Below, piece after piece: positions 15,597 to 24,800 of a stretch of DNA of 60,201 nucleotides. The position numbers and the translations under genes are program-made. The notes under the pieces were generated by a model, which was not told the origin of the DNA, did not search any database, and was given only the letters and a program-made list of their open reading frames with translations. Origin of the DNA: Chloroflexota bacterium (GTDB lineage: Bacteria > Chloroflexota > Anaerolineae > UBA4142 > SHND01); assembly GCA_016209205.1 (NCBI GenBank), contig JACQWQ010000187.1, forward strand, positions 1 through 60,201, in the 5' to 3' direction. The first letter of the stretch is position 1; each line of letters starts with the position of its first letter.

Positions 15597-15767
15597 ACTT
15601 CCTCCTCATACATCTGCGTGTAACAGAATCAAAGCGGAGCAACGTGCAGCCACAGGTGACGCAACCCGGTGCGGGCTTGCGCCACTCCGACTGCTCCGTA
15701 TATGTTACGTTTCGCGCAGGTCAGATGTTTGGGAGAATAAATGCCTTGTTTCAAGGGGTTTTATAAT
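15597..15767. other. Intergenic region with a nested inverted repeat
   Basis: No gene was seen. A nested hairpin (outer arms CGGAGCA/TGCTCCG, inner arms GTGGCGCAA/TTGCGTCAC) at about 15640-15706 suggests a structured RNA or a dispersed palindrome. Confidence 0.4.
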
Positions 15768-15955
15768 GTAGGGGCGACGGCTCGTCCTCGCCCCCCCCAC
15801 GGTGGGCAACCACATTCAAGGGGGCAACCACATTCAAGGGGGCAACCACATTCAAGGGGGCAACCACCTTCGATGGGGCAACCACATTCAAGGGGGCAAC
15901 CACATTCAAGGGGGCAACCACATTCAAGGGGGCAACCACAAGGGATTGCCCCTAC
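15768..15955. repeat. GTAGGGGC palindromic element expanded by an 18-bp tandem repeat
   Basis: The ends (GTAGGGGCGACGGCTCGTCC at the left, CAACCACAAGGGATTGCCCC followed by TAC at the right) match the 61-bp element at 41372-41432 in reverse. Between them lie seven to eight copies of GGGGCAACCACATTCAAG; one unit differs (CACCTTCGAT). The right end supplies the TAG stop codon of aroH. Confidence 0.85.
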
Positions 15956-16314
15956 TCGGATAGATCCGGGCGCAGGCGTTTGGCAGCGTGCAGATAGATA
16001 TGTTTCATTTCACTCACCGCGCGCGCGCTTTCACAATGCACCAGCACACGCAGGCAGCGCGGCAGATCGCCTTGCACGTGTGGCTGCTGTGCGTCGAGCA
16101 GCGCTACACCCGTCCACCCCAATTCGCGCGCGGCGCGCGTGGGATAAACGGCGTCCAGATCACGGGTGAACGTAAAAATGATCGAGATCAATTGGTCGGC
16201 TTGCAAAGCATTCGCGCGCGCGATTTCTTGCAGCAATTCGCGCGCGGCGGAGAGAATTGCGGTTTCGGTGTTTTCGGCGACAACGGTGGCGCCGCGGATG
16301 GCGCGGGTAGGCAT
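15952..16314 (-). CDS. aroH: Chorismate mutase, AroH type
   Basis: 120 residues, the normal length of the monofunctional AroH family (trimeric beta-alpha-beta barrel-like fold), converting chorismate to prephenate for phenylalanine and tyrosine. The N-terminal RAIRGATVVAENTETAI contains the conserved active-site Arg7. RCLRVLVHCESAR and KHIYLHAAKRLRPDL match the family C-terminus. No ribosome-binding site is visible; the ATG lies 3 nt after the stop of a possible small upstream frame (16318-16446), so coupling is possible. The stop codon is formed by the edge of a dispersed repeat. Confidence 0.92.
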   Translation of the reverse strand: MPTRAIRGATVVAENTETAILSAARELLQEIARANALQADQLISIIFTFTRDLDAVYPTRAARELGWTGVALLDAQQPHVQGDLPRCLRVLVHCESARAVSEMKHIYLHAAKRLRPDLSE

Positions 16315-16317
16315 GGG

Positions 16318-16446
16318 TTAATTTTCGATTTTTGATTTGTGATTTTTGATTTCACATCCCTCACAGAGCCACGCTGCCGCTCGCAGCAGTGGTGCGGGAC
16401 CAGTTTTTGATTTTCGTCGTGGCAAGGTGCGGCACATTTTACACAC
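16318..16446 (-). CDS. Possible small zinc-ribbon peptide upstream of aroH
   Basis: A frame of about 42 residues from a GTG at 16446 with two CxxC pairs (CKMC near the start and CEGC 29 residues later), separated by a basic stretch. The C-terminal ten residues are encoded by a TTTTTGA-type repeat (16321-16355). It ends 3 nt before the aroH start. The start is uncertain and the whole frame may be chance or a remnant. Confidence 0.25.
   Translation of the reverse strand: MCKMCRTLPRRKSKTGPAPLLRAAAWLCEGCEIKNHKSKIEN
16321..16355. repeat. TTTTTGA heptanucleotide array
   Basis: About four or five degenerate 7-mers (TTTTTGA, TTTGTGA) directly upstream of aroH. Confidence 0.65.
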
Positions 16447-16489
16447 AGCGGGGCTTGCTGTCGAACATGAAATTCGCCAACAGAATTTT

Positions 16490-18193
16490 TCAATCGCCCG
16501 CCTGCGCCCACCACGCCGCTTCATACGGCGCCAATTCGACGCGCAGCACGTCGTCCGTCTCCAACTCTTGCATGGAAAACAAATCGCGCCAGCGCCCCGC
16601 TCCGTCGTTCCATTCGAATGTAACGCGCCGGTCCGTCACATTGTGCAAACACAACACACGTTCGTCCTCTGCCGCGCGCAGGACGGCAAAGACACGCGCG
16701 TCGTGCGCCAGAATCGTTTGCGCCGCCTGCGGATGAAACGCGGCGTGCGCGCGACGCACGCGCAGCATTTCCCGCAAGCCCGCGAGAATTTGGGCGCGCG
16801 GGGAAATGGCAAGTTCACGCTCCAATGCCGCGCGCGAAAATTTTTGGCGGTTGATGCGGCGCGGAATACCGCTCGCGTCCGCGCCCGCGCGGTCGCCGCG
16901 CGAGCCAAAGAGCGAATGAAAATAAATGCCCGGCACGCCCGCGAGCGACAGCATGATGCTGTGGGCGCACAAGAAACGCGCAATCGAAATCCTTTCCGCT
17001 TCGAGCGGCACGGTCAGCGCGTCGAAATAATTGATGTTCATTTCGTACGGCGCGTTCGAACCATCGGGATTGTGTTTGTACGAAATTAGCCCGCCGCGCG
17101 CCAACGTGCGCGTAACGAGCGCGTCAATCTCTCGCTCGGTCAAAATCCCGCGCGCCGGATTCAAGCCGATGCCGTCGTGCGACGCGAGAAAATTGAAAAA
17201 CGCGGTTTGCGGCGAAGGCGTCGCGAGCGTTTGCACCCAGCGCGCCAATTGCGTCGCATCGCCGGTTTGTAAGGTGTGCAAAGTGAGCGGCGGCAGCGCA
17301 AAGTTGTACACCCACTGCGCTTCATTCGTCCCATCGCCGAAATACGAAAGGTTGTCCGCGTGCGGCACGTTCGTTTCCGTCACCAGAATGACGTGCGGCG
17401 CGATTTCGTCCAACACCGCGCGCACGAGTTGAATCACGGCGTGCGTTTGCGGCAAGTGCAGAGAGGTCGTCCCGCTCTCTTTCCACAAAAACGCAATCGC
17501 GTCGAGCCGGAGCAAACGCGCGCCACGCGCAATGTAAAACAATAGAACGTCGAGAATCTGCAGCAGCAGTTCAGGATTTTTGAAATCGAGGTCAACCTGA
17601 TCCGCGCTAAAGGTGGTCCACACGTGTTTTGTCCCGGCGGCGGTTTCGAATGCGGTGAGCAGAGGTAAAGCGCGCGGGCGAATCACCTCCGTAGTAACGA
17701 ATTCATTCGTTACTACGATAAAATAATCGCGATAGGGAGGTTCGTCGCGTAGAAATTTTTGAAACCATGCCCCTTGCGCGGACGCATGATTGACGACCGC
17801 GTCAAACATCAAATCAAAATGTTTCCCGGCGCGCGCGACGTCGTCCCACGTCCCCAGTTTTGGATCCACCGCGTAATAATCCACCACGGCAAAGCCATCG
17901 TCGGACGAGTACGGGTAGAACGGCAAAATGTGAATGCCCGTCAGAATATCACCCGCGTGCGCGTCGAGAAATTCGGCGAGGGTGCGCAGCGGCGTTTCGT
18001 TCGGCGCGGTCAGCTGATCGCCGTATGTGATCAACAGCGCGGTGCGTTGGTCCACCGGCGCGGGCGAGTGCTCGGCGCGCAATTGACGCAGACGCGCGGC
18101 GTACTTGAATTGGAGCGCGTCGAGGCGCGGCAACACCGCGTGGGCGGTGGTTTGATCGTAGATTTCGCAAAGTAATTTCAGGCGTCGTTCCAT
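16490..18193 (-). CDS. GH13 subfamily 18 sugar phosphorylase (sucrose or glucosylglycerate phosphorylase type)
   Basis: 567 residues. The alpha-amylase-type barrel is recognisable from GIHILPFYPYSSDDGF, FDAVVNHAS, LLRLDAIAFLWKESGT (nucleophile Asp), VTETNVPHADNLSYFG (acid/base Glu) and NFLASHDGIGL. The FGDGTNEAQWVYNF segment marks subfamily 18, which phosphorolyses sucrose, sucrose 6-phosphate or glucosylglycerate to glucose 1-phosphate. The divergent neighbour is a GH63 enzyme, a family that includes mannosyl/glucosylglycerate hydrolase, which favours glucosylglycerate. A palindromic repeat encoding VVTNEFVTTE is inserted in frame at 17691-17716. A TTGACGT array abuts the start codon. Confidence 0.88.
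   Translation of the reverse strand: MERRLKLLCEIYDQTTAHAVLPRLDALQFKYAARLRQLRAEHSPAPVDQRTALLITYGDQLTAPNETPLRTLAEFLDAHAGDILTGIHILPFYPYSSDDGFAVVDYYAVDPKLGTWDDVARAGKHFDLMFDAVVNHASAQGAWFQKFLRDEPPYRDYFIVVTNEFVTTEVIRPRALPLLTAFETAAGTKHVWTTFSADQVDLDFKNPELLLQILDVLLFYIARGARLLRLDAIAFLWKESGTTSLHLPQTHAVIQLVRAVLDEIAPHVILVTETNVPHADNLSYFGDGTNEAQWVYNFALPPLTLHTLQTGDATQLARWVQTLATPSPQTAFFNFLASHDGIGLNPARGILTEREIDALVTRTLARGGLISYKHNPDGSNAPYEMNINYFDALTVPLEAERISIARFLCAHSIMLSLAGVPGIYFHSLFGSRGDRAGADASGIPRRINRQKFSRAALERELAISPRAQILAGLREMLRVRRAHAAFHPQAAQTILAHDARVFAVLRAAEDERVLCLHNVTDRRVTFEWNDGAGRWRDLFSMQELETDDVLRVELAPYEAAWWAQAGD
17691..17716. repeat. GTAGTAACGAAT palindrome encoding TNEFVTT
   Basis: GTAGTAACGAAT and ATTCGTTACTAC flank a 2-nt centre. 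Related copies lie at 46087-46113 (intergenic) and 52379-52400 (inside the YqeC-MocA linker). At the two coding sites the peptide TNEFVTT results. Confidence 0.75.
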
Positions 18194-18201
18194 TTTTCCA
18201 A

Positions 18202-18228
18202 TTGACGTTTGACGTTTGACGTTTGATA
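18202..18228. repeat. TTGACGT heptanucleotide array
   Basis: Four 7-mers just upstream of the GH13 start codon. Confidence 0.75.
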
Positions 18229-18247
18229 AAGCACGCCACGTTACTCT

Positions 18248-18254
18248 AGTATAT
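18248..18254 (-). promoter_or_regulatory. Probable -10 box of the GH13 phosphorylase gene
   Basis: TATACT on the minus strand within the 128-bp divergent gap. No clear -35 box. Confidence 0.4.
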
Positions 18255-18295
18255 TACGTTTTCACGCCCGCGCACTGTTCATTTTTATTTTCGTG

Positions 18296-18301
18296 TATAA
18301 T
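18296..18301 (+). promoter_or_regulatory. -10 box TATAAT of the GH63 gene
   Basis: TATAAT lies 21 nt before the GH63 start codon. The -35 region is T-rich and not clearly conserved. The untranslated leader would be very short. Confidence 0.55.
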
Positions 18302-18321
18302 GCCCGCAAGGTCACGCGCGC

Positions 18322-20121
18322 ATGATAAAAACCAATTCGGTGTATCTCGAACGTTTGCGCGGGCGCATCAACCTCGAACAAATCCCTTTTAGCGAACGCG
18401 GCTCGCGCCTCTTGATCCTACGTCGCAATCACGCCTTGTATATTCGGCTCGCCGAGCGTTGGGCAAAATGGGAGGCCGAAGTCGGGCACTATCGCCAGCG
18501 CCGCCCCGTCCTCGACGATTTAGTTTTTACGGACGAACACGGTACTCCGCTCGAACTGTACTTGGTCGAATATCCCCATGCGTTGTATCTCGAAACGCGC
18601 CTCGGTAAATTTTGGTTGACGTTTCTCGACGAGGAAACCATCTATTTGAAATTGCCGCCCGCGTGCGGAGGCATTTCGTTTCGCGTGTTTGCGCTGAACG
18701 GTCACACCGACCGGCGCGGCGGCGAGTTCAAAGGCGACCCTGAACATCGCCGCACCCACCGCAATGTGGCGTACACCACGAACGCGCCCATTTTGCAAAA
18801 CAGCATCGCCGAGGACGCCGACGGCTACGCGCGCGTCGCGCTGCAATTCGACGGCGCGGCGGACAGCGCGTTCGTTTTGAATATCACGCCGCGGCTCGGG
18901 CTGAATCGCAGTGTGCCCCGCGCGCCAGAGGTTTTACGCGCCGCCGAAAAACGCTGGCACGAATGGTTCGCCGCCGCGCCTATCGTCCAGGACCGCTTTG
19001 CCGATCAATACTATTACGCATGGTGGATATTGCGCGCGGGGCTTTTGTCGTCGCGTTTCTTTCTCACGCGCGAAGCCATGATGCCTTCGATGGTGCATTA
19101 CGTCGGCGTGTGGGCGTGGGATGCTTTTTTTCACGCGCTCGCCTATCGCTACATGGACAAGCCGCTCGCGGAGAATCAGATTCGCATTTTGCTCGATCAT
19201 CAACGCGAAGACGGGATGCTGCCCGACGCGGTGCATGACGAAGGCGTCACTTTGCACTGGCAATTCTCCAGCAAGGACGGTGTGATCCACGAAGCCGAAG
19301 TGACCAAACCGCCGCTCGTCGCCTGGACCGCGTTGAAATTGTACGAATACTTTGGCGACCGCGAATTCCTGAGCGAGGTTTACGAACCGATCGCGCGCTG
19401 GAATTACTGGTGGTTTGCCAAGAACGACGACGACCACGACGGCATCGCGCAATACAATCACCCCAATTCGTCGGGATTGGATGACAGTCCGCTGTGGGAT
19501 TTTGGGATGCCCGTCGAAGCGCCAGATTTGAATACCTATCTCGTGATGCAGCAAGACGCGCTTGCGCGCATTGCCGAAATTCTAGGATTGCAAGAGGACG
19601 CGCGCGAATGGAAGTCCAAAGCAGACGCGCTCGCCGCGCGGATGGTCGAGCATTTTTGGGACGAACGCGCGGGCGTCTTTTGGGCAATGCGCCGGCACGA
19701 ACCGATTCGCGTGCTCACACCCTTTAATCTCTATCCGTTCTTGAGCGGGCATCTCGATTTGGCAAAGCGTAAACGCATCCTCGATCATCTTTTCAATCCC
19801 AACGAATTTTGGCTGGAGCACCCGATTCCTACCGTCGCGAAAAACGACCCGCTATATGATCCGAATCAAATGTGGCGCGGTCCGACGTGGGTCAACATCA
19901 ACCATTTGTTTATCGAGGGACTCGCGCGCAACGGTTATCCTGAACAAGCCCGCGCGCTGCGCGATAAAACGCTTCAGCTGTTAATGCACCAGCGCGACAT
20001 TTACGAATACTATAATCCCGAAACGGGCACCGCGCCGCCGCGTGCCGCGTCGGTGTTTGGCTGGTCGAGCGCGGTGTTTATTGACTTGGCGATCAAGGCA
20101 TCGCGTGGGGAGGTAGTTTAG
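18322..20121 (+). CDS. GH63-family glycoside hydrolase (mannosyl/glucosylglycerate hydrolase-like)
   Basis: 599 residues. The C-terminal two thirds form an (alpha/alpha)6 barrel with GH63/trehalase-like motifs: VGVWAWDAFFHALAYRY, DGMLPDAVHDEG, TKPPLVAWTALKLYEYFGD, NSSGLDDSPLWDFG and DPNQMWRGPTWVNINHL. The N-terminal region is a beta-sandwich. The family hydrolyses terminal alpha-glucosyl or mannosyl units; bacterial members include mannosylglycerate hydrolase. Divergent transcription with a GH13_18 phosphorylase suggests joint catabolism of a glucosylglycerate-type compatible solute (inference). The start ATG has no strong ribosome-binding site and follows a -10 box by only 21 nt. Confidence 0.85.
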   Translation: MIKTNSVYLERLRGRINLEQIPFSERGSRLLILRRNHALYIRLAERWAKWEAEVGHYRQRRPVLDDLVFTDEHGTPLELYLVEYPHALYLETRLGKFWLTFLDEETIYLKLPPACGGISFRVFALNGHTDRRGGEFKGDPEHRRTHRNVAYTTNAPILQNSIAEDADGYARVALQFDGAADSAFVLNITPRLGLNRSVPRAPEVLRAAEKRWHEWFAAAPIVQDRFADQYYYAWWILRAGLLSSRFFLTREAMMPSMVHYVGVWAWDAFFHALAYRYMDKPLAENQIRILLDHQREDGMLPDAVHDEGVTLHWQFSSKDGVIHEAEVTKPPLVAWTALKLYEYFGDREFLSEVYEPIARWNYWWFAKNDDDHDGIAQYNHPNSSGLDDSPLWDFGMPVEAPDLNTYLVMQQDALARIAEILGLQEDAREWKSKADALAARMVEHFWDERAGVFWAMRRHEPIRVLTPFNLYPFLSGHLDLAKRKRILDHLFNPNEFWLEHPIPTVAKNDPLYDPNQMWRGPTWVNINHLFIEGLARNGYPEQARALRDKTLQLLMHQRDIYEYYNPETGTAPPRAASVFGWSSAVFIDLAIKASRGEVV

Positions 20122-20158
20122 AAGTTGGAAGTTGGAGGTTGGAGGTTGGAAGTTAGGA
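20121..20158. repeat. TGGARGT heptanucleotide array
   Basis: About five 7-mers beginning at the stop codon of the GH63 gene; the same unit occurs at 52420-52490. Confidence 0.75.
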
Positions 20159-20301
20159 CGAATTCCTAAACGATTTGCGGGCCAGTGACCTTCAAGGTTT
20201 TCAAGCAACCGCGTAGCTTTGGGCATTCGCGGTAAAATCCTCAAAGGCTCTGGCGTAAACCAACCCGGAAGCTGTTCCAGAAAAGGAATGCAAACGGCGC
20301 G

Positions 20302-21474
20302 TCATTGCAAGAGTTCGTCGCCGAGCTTTTGCAATTGATTCAATGCCTCCTTGACCTCAATCTGGCCCCCGAGCGCCCGAGCGATGATGACAGTGCTCTT
20401 TTGGTCAAAGGTGCGGATATTGGCAAAGGAAGCTTTGGCTGGCTGATAGGAGCGCAGATGCGCCACCCCATCCATAAATGCTCTTGCCTCCGGATGCTGT
20501 TCAATCCAAATCCCAGCTCGTGATCTGCGCGTCGGCATGTAAGTCACTGATTTTTCCCAAATGTCCATGGCCTCGGGTCCGGTCATAAAGCGCAGTAACG
20601 TCACGGCGTTCGAACCCGGGAAAGCAGTTTCTTTGTCAAAAAGCCCGTACCCAACCGTATAGCCAATCGTGGCTTGTGCCTTTGGACCTTTTGGCAGCTC
20701 TTGGATGCCCACTTTGAACGCGGGTTTGTCACCCTGCGGAGGGTTCTGCAACATCGCGTAAAAAATGTTGGGTCCCAGAATCATCGCCACCTTGCCCTGA
20801 GCGAATGCGCTTAGAATTTCTGCCGACGCTCCATAGGGCCATGATTGTTCGGGATTGCTCAAACTGGATTCCGGGACGAACGCCAGTCCCCTTTTTCGCA
20901 AATCCGTATAAAACGTCAGCGCATCCTCTGCTTCTTTGGTATCGAGCGTAACCTTCGTTCCCGTCGGGTCAAGCAAACTGCCACCGGCTTGATACAAGAA
21001 GGGCATCCAATTCCACATGTTGGGTGTCAACCCGATGCCATAGAAATCCTTGTGCCCTGCTTCGCGTTCTCCCGTTTGAATGAGGTCTGCGGCTTTGACC
21101 AATTCCTTCCAATTCGCGGGCGAACTCAGACCGTACTTGTCAAAGAGGTCTTGGTTGATCAGCAGCGCCACCGTTTGAAAATCACGCGGCACGGCATACG
21201 TCTTGCCCTCGCGTTGGAAATTGGCGAGCAAAATCGGATAGAAATCCTCGAGCTCTTTGGGGTCGAGCACCGCATCCAATGGAAAAATCAACCCGTTGTG
21301 GATGTATTCGGGAGCGCGCAATGTATCCATATATGCCACATCGGGCGGGTCGCCTGCGACAAGGGTCAAAGCCAATTTGTCAAAATAGGGCTGCGACAAA
21401 TATTCGCAGCGCGTCGCCAGGATAAAAAGCGACGCAGTTGCCAGCAGAATCGTCCATACGGTACGTCGTTTCAT
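20302..21474 (-). CDS. ABC-type sugar-binding protein lacking its first segment
   Basis: 390 residues with its own signal-like N-terminus (MKRRTVWTILLATASLFILA). From residue 30 on it matches extracellular solute-binding protein family 1: LTLVAGDPPDVAYMD, FQREGKTYAVPRDFQTVALL, NWKELVKAADLIQTGE, AFAQGKVAMILGP and FMTGPEAMDIWEKSV. The segment that normally precedes it, the first beta strand and helix of lobe 1, is encoded separately by 21490-21756. GGAGG lies 7 nt before the ATG, so the two pieces are made as two proteins. No permease or ATPase of an ABC importer is nearby; instead a membrane STAND ATPase lies upstream in the same unit. Confidence 0.85.
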   Translation of the reverse strand: MKRRTVWTILLATASLFILATRCEYLSQPYFDKLALTLVAGDPPDVAYMDTLRAPEYIHNGLIFPLDAVLDPKELEDFYPILLANFQREGKTYAVPRDFQTVALLINQDLFDKYGLSSPANWKELVKAADLIQTGEREAGHKDFYGIGLTPNMWNWMPFLYQAGGSLLDPTGTKVTLDTKEAEDALTFYTDLRKRGLAFVPESSLSNPEQSWPYGASAEILSAFAQGKVAMILGPNIFYAMLQNPPQGDKPAFKVGIQELPKGPKAQATIGYTVGYGLFDKETAFPGSNAVTLLRFMTGPEAMDIWEKSVTYMPTRRSRAGIWIEQHPEARAFMDGVAHLRSYQPAKASFANIRTFDQKSTVIIARALGGQIEVKEALNQLQKLGDELLQ

Positions 21475-21489
21475 GAGAGACCTCCGTGG

Positions 21490-21756
21490 TCAAGGTGACG
21501 TGATGAGAAACTCTACCGGAATATCGGGATGCGCTTTGCGAAACGCGTCTTCAAGCTGTTTGAACGCTTCCACTTCAAAACTGTCCTCTGCCCAGCTCAT
21601 CAAGACCAGCGGTTTTGTATTGACCTCTGTCAGACGGGACGGCGCCGCTGTCGGTGCACTTGTTGGCGCAGACGGCGCTGCTATCGGTTGCGCGGCTCTC
21701 CCACACGTAGCTACAACACTCAGCACGAACAGCAAGCACAAGATACGAACCAGCAT
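21490..21756 (-). CDS. Short exported protein resembling the N-terminus of a sugar-binding protein
   Basis: 88 residues. The start is the ATG at 21756, preceded by AAAGGAGGTGAT, one of the best ribosome-binding sites in the window; the frame itself runs 3 codons further to a GTG. A hydrophobic signal (LVRILCLLFVLSVVATC, lipobox-like) is followed by an Ala/Pro/Ser/Thr linker. Then comes PLVLMSWAEDSFEVEAFKQL, AFRKAHPDIPVEFLI, the typical first strand and helix of family 1 binding proteins. It stops where the 390-residue neighbour resumes. Either a split two-chain receptor or the product of an insertion that interrupted one gene. Confidence 0.75.
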   Translation of the reverse strand: MLVRILCLLFVLSVVATCGRAAQPIAAPSAPTSAPTAAPSRLTEVNTKPLVLMSWAEDSFEVEAFKQLEDAFRKAHPDIPVEFLITSP

Positions 21757-21806
21757 GGGTATCACCTCCTTTCGTCAATTCGATTTGTGAGAGACAACAT
21801 CCTGTT

Positions 21807-24800
21807 TTAGGAACAATTCCATTCGCGCAGCAATGTTTCGGCTTTGACGCGGTCTGTGCTTTCGTCATTCGACCCGAGCAAAGCGAGCGCGGTGCGCAGG
21901 TCTCGACAGGCAGCCTTCGAGTCGCTCACCATCCGATACGCCTGTGCGCGCTCGATAAAATCATCCGGGACCGCTTGCCCCGATTCAATCAAGAGATTGA
22001 GGTCTTGCAGCGCCAGGGCGGGCTGCGCTAATTTTATCTGCGCGCGTCCGCGATAGGCATACCCATCGGCGAAACCGGGATTGACAGCGAGGGCGCGATT
22101 CGCCGCCTCCACCGCGCCAACATAATCAGAGCGATAGTACCGCGCAATCGCGGGCAGAACGTGCGAAACATACGGCGCCCATTCGCGCCAAGCAAAGAGC
22201 GCGGCGCCAAGCAATGCGACGAGTAACACGAACAGCGCTCCGATGCGAAGCGGCAATCGGTGAACCGCGCGTTCCTGCGCCGCAGGATGGCTTTTCCATT
22301 CTCTCGCCGAGATAACCCAAAGCGCTGCCGCGAGCACGGCGATAAAGCCCAAAGGAAAGAGTGTCTGATTCAGCCAATCGCGAAACGGAAAAAAGGGATA
22401 CCAAAGCGCAAGCGCAAACGCGCCCGCGACGAGCAAGATACCCGCAGCGCCGACGAAAAACGGAAGTGTGGATTGCGGAGTTAGGGTATAACGAACCCAC
22501 AATGGATAAAGAAACAACCACCAATAGAGCGGCGCAATCGCGAGCACCAAGCCACAAGTCAAGATGACGGGCGAGAGCAGCGCGGCTTGGTCGGCGCTAA
22601 AATGAAGCGGGATGGCGAGCCGGGACAAAAAGTTTTTGAGGATGGCGTAGCCCAGCATAAAGACCCAAGGCGCAAGCAAAAACAGGACGCCCAACCGACT
22701 GGGTAAAAATTTTGCGTTGCGGTAAAGACGCGCCGGTTTGATGTTCTGCTTTGCCAAGTGCGCGTCGACATCTTGCTTGAGGGCGCTGTACCAAAGGATT
22801 GTTCCCGGCACACGCAGTCCCGTCGCGGACCCATAGATCCAAAAGTAGGAAAGCAGAGGACTGGGCGTTTGATTCCGCATCCGTTCGACAACAACCAACG
22901 CGGCGACATCCGACCAAACCACGCGGTTCACAATTTGTTGGTGGTTATCATAGCGTGTAATCGCGTCATCGTCCGTCAGGAACGAATCGAGTTGTTCGGG
23001 TTCAAACTTGCGTTTGGTCGTCCAGACGACCAGACCCAAACCCACGACACTCGCCGCGACGAGAAAACTCACCGCAGCGATGACGAGATAGCCCAATGAC
23101 TTGAGTCCGGCAGTCGCAAAGGCGGATGGAGCTGAAAGATTGGACAAGATGGGCGCAGCGACGAGGTACAGCGCGACAACGCCAAGCGCAGCGAGTCCGA
23201 TCCGCAAGCCGCGCTCAAAGTTGCTTGCCCAGCGGTCCGGCACACGCGGAAAGTAGGGTTTTTCGTGTGTGTTAGCGATGAGTGTTTCCACGTGCGCGAA
23301 TTGCAACGGCGTGAGCTCTGCCGTCACGGCGCTGCGACGCAGTGCGTCCAATGCCAAGCCAATCCGTTGATGGTCGCGTTTTTTCTCAGACTCGCGCAGA
23401 CTCTGGCTGTAATATTCCATCCCGCGTTCGAATTGACCCTTCTGCATCCAAGCGCGCCCCAGTAAAATCGTCGTCTCGATTTGTCCTTGCGCATCATGAT
23501 AGCGCGTCAAGACAGCGTAACTCCGCGTCAAGAGTTCGAGAGCATTGTCCGTGTTTCCCGCATAGAGTTCGGTATCTGCAAACGCGCGCTGCACCTGCGC
23601 TTCCAGATAATCATTCGCGACGACGGCAGGACTGGCGAGAACCTTTTCAAAGAGTTCGCGAGCATTGTTCCACCATCCAATGCGATGGTACGTTTGCGCC
23701 AAACCCAATTGCGCGTTCGCCAGCAGCGTAACTTGTCCCGTTGGGGCAAGCGTGCTCTCGGCGCGGCGATACCATTCCGCGGCGGTAAACAACATCCGCA
23801 TCAAGGTCCAGTTGCGATAATTCATGCCGTGCTGAAGCGGCGGCAAAAAGCGCCAGCGGCGAATGAACCAGGCATAAACGACAAAGGGAAATGCAGACAG
23901 GATGCCGGGAATCGCGCGCAGCACGCGCCAACGTCCGGTCCGCGCAATCAAGCGCGGCTGAATCAGTTCGCCGAGAGTGCGCGCCTGCTGTAGATACACA
24001 TCGCCCAGCGCAATCATCAACTGCCCCACACGCGCGGCGTCGGCTTGCGCCTGAAAGTAGCGCCGCGCGCCCTTGTAACTTTCAATCGCATTTGCCCATT
24101 GCCCTTGCTCCGTGGCGAGTTGTCCCGCTGCCCAGCGCGTCAATGCTTCCAGTTCCGCGTCCAAATCAGTTTGCCCGAGCAGATTTTGAAACAAGCGTGC
24201 GCTGGTCGCGTAATCGTCCAACGCGAGCGCCAAACGCCCGTTTAAATAATCCAGCCACGCGCGCGTGGGCTGGGTCAAACCGGCGAGCGTCTGCACGCGT
24301 TTCAACAACAATTCGCAACTGGTCAAACGATACGTCGCTTCGGCTTGGGAAAATAATGCGCGCAGCATTTCCAAACCGCGGCGTTCCTCTACGCTGAACC
24401 AGTGTCCCATCGCTTGACGCTGATATTCTTCTTGGCGTTCGGGGTCCATAGCGGACTGCGCGCGCGCGGCAAATGCTTGCGCCGCGCGTTGATGCAGCTC
24501 GCGCAATTTGAGCGGCTGGTGCGCCCACGTTTCCAAGAGCGTCCGCCGAACGGCAGGAGAGAAATGCCATGCCTGTTGGTTGTCGCTCTGCGCGAAACTG
24601 TATTGTACAATTGCATTGAACTGTTCTTCAGCGCGCGATGCATCACCGGACAAAGCTGCCAAGAGTTCGGCATCAAACCATTCGGGGATCGCTAACACAC
24701 GCAGCGTCTCTGCCAGCGGTGGGGGAACCGTTTCAAGAAGCCCTTGAATCAAAATTTCCAAGAGCTGCGCTTGCGTCGCGTTTTCGGGCAAGCCATTGGG

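Noticed and set aside
15635..15710. Cyclic di-GMP riboswitch before the gene remnant
   Set aside because: The nested hairpin resembles the general shape but lacks the conserved core and tetraloop-receptor sequences.
15815..15944. CRISPR array
   Set aside because: The 18-bp units directly abut with no unique spacers.
15741..16169. Open frames reading GQPHSR or NVVAPL repeats
   Set aside because: They are the translation of the 18-bp tandem repeat, which is a multiple of three and therefore open in several frames.
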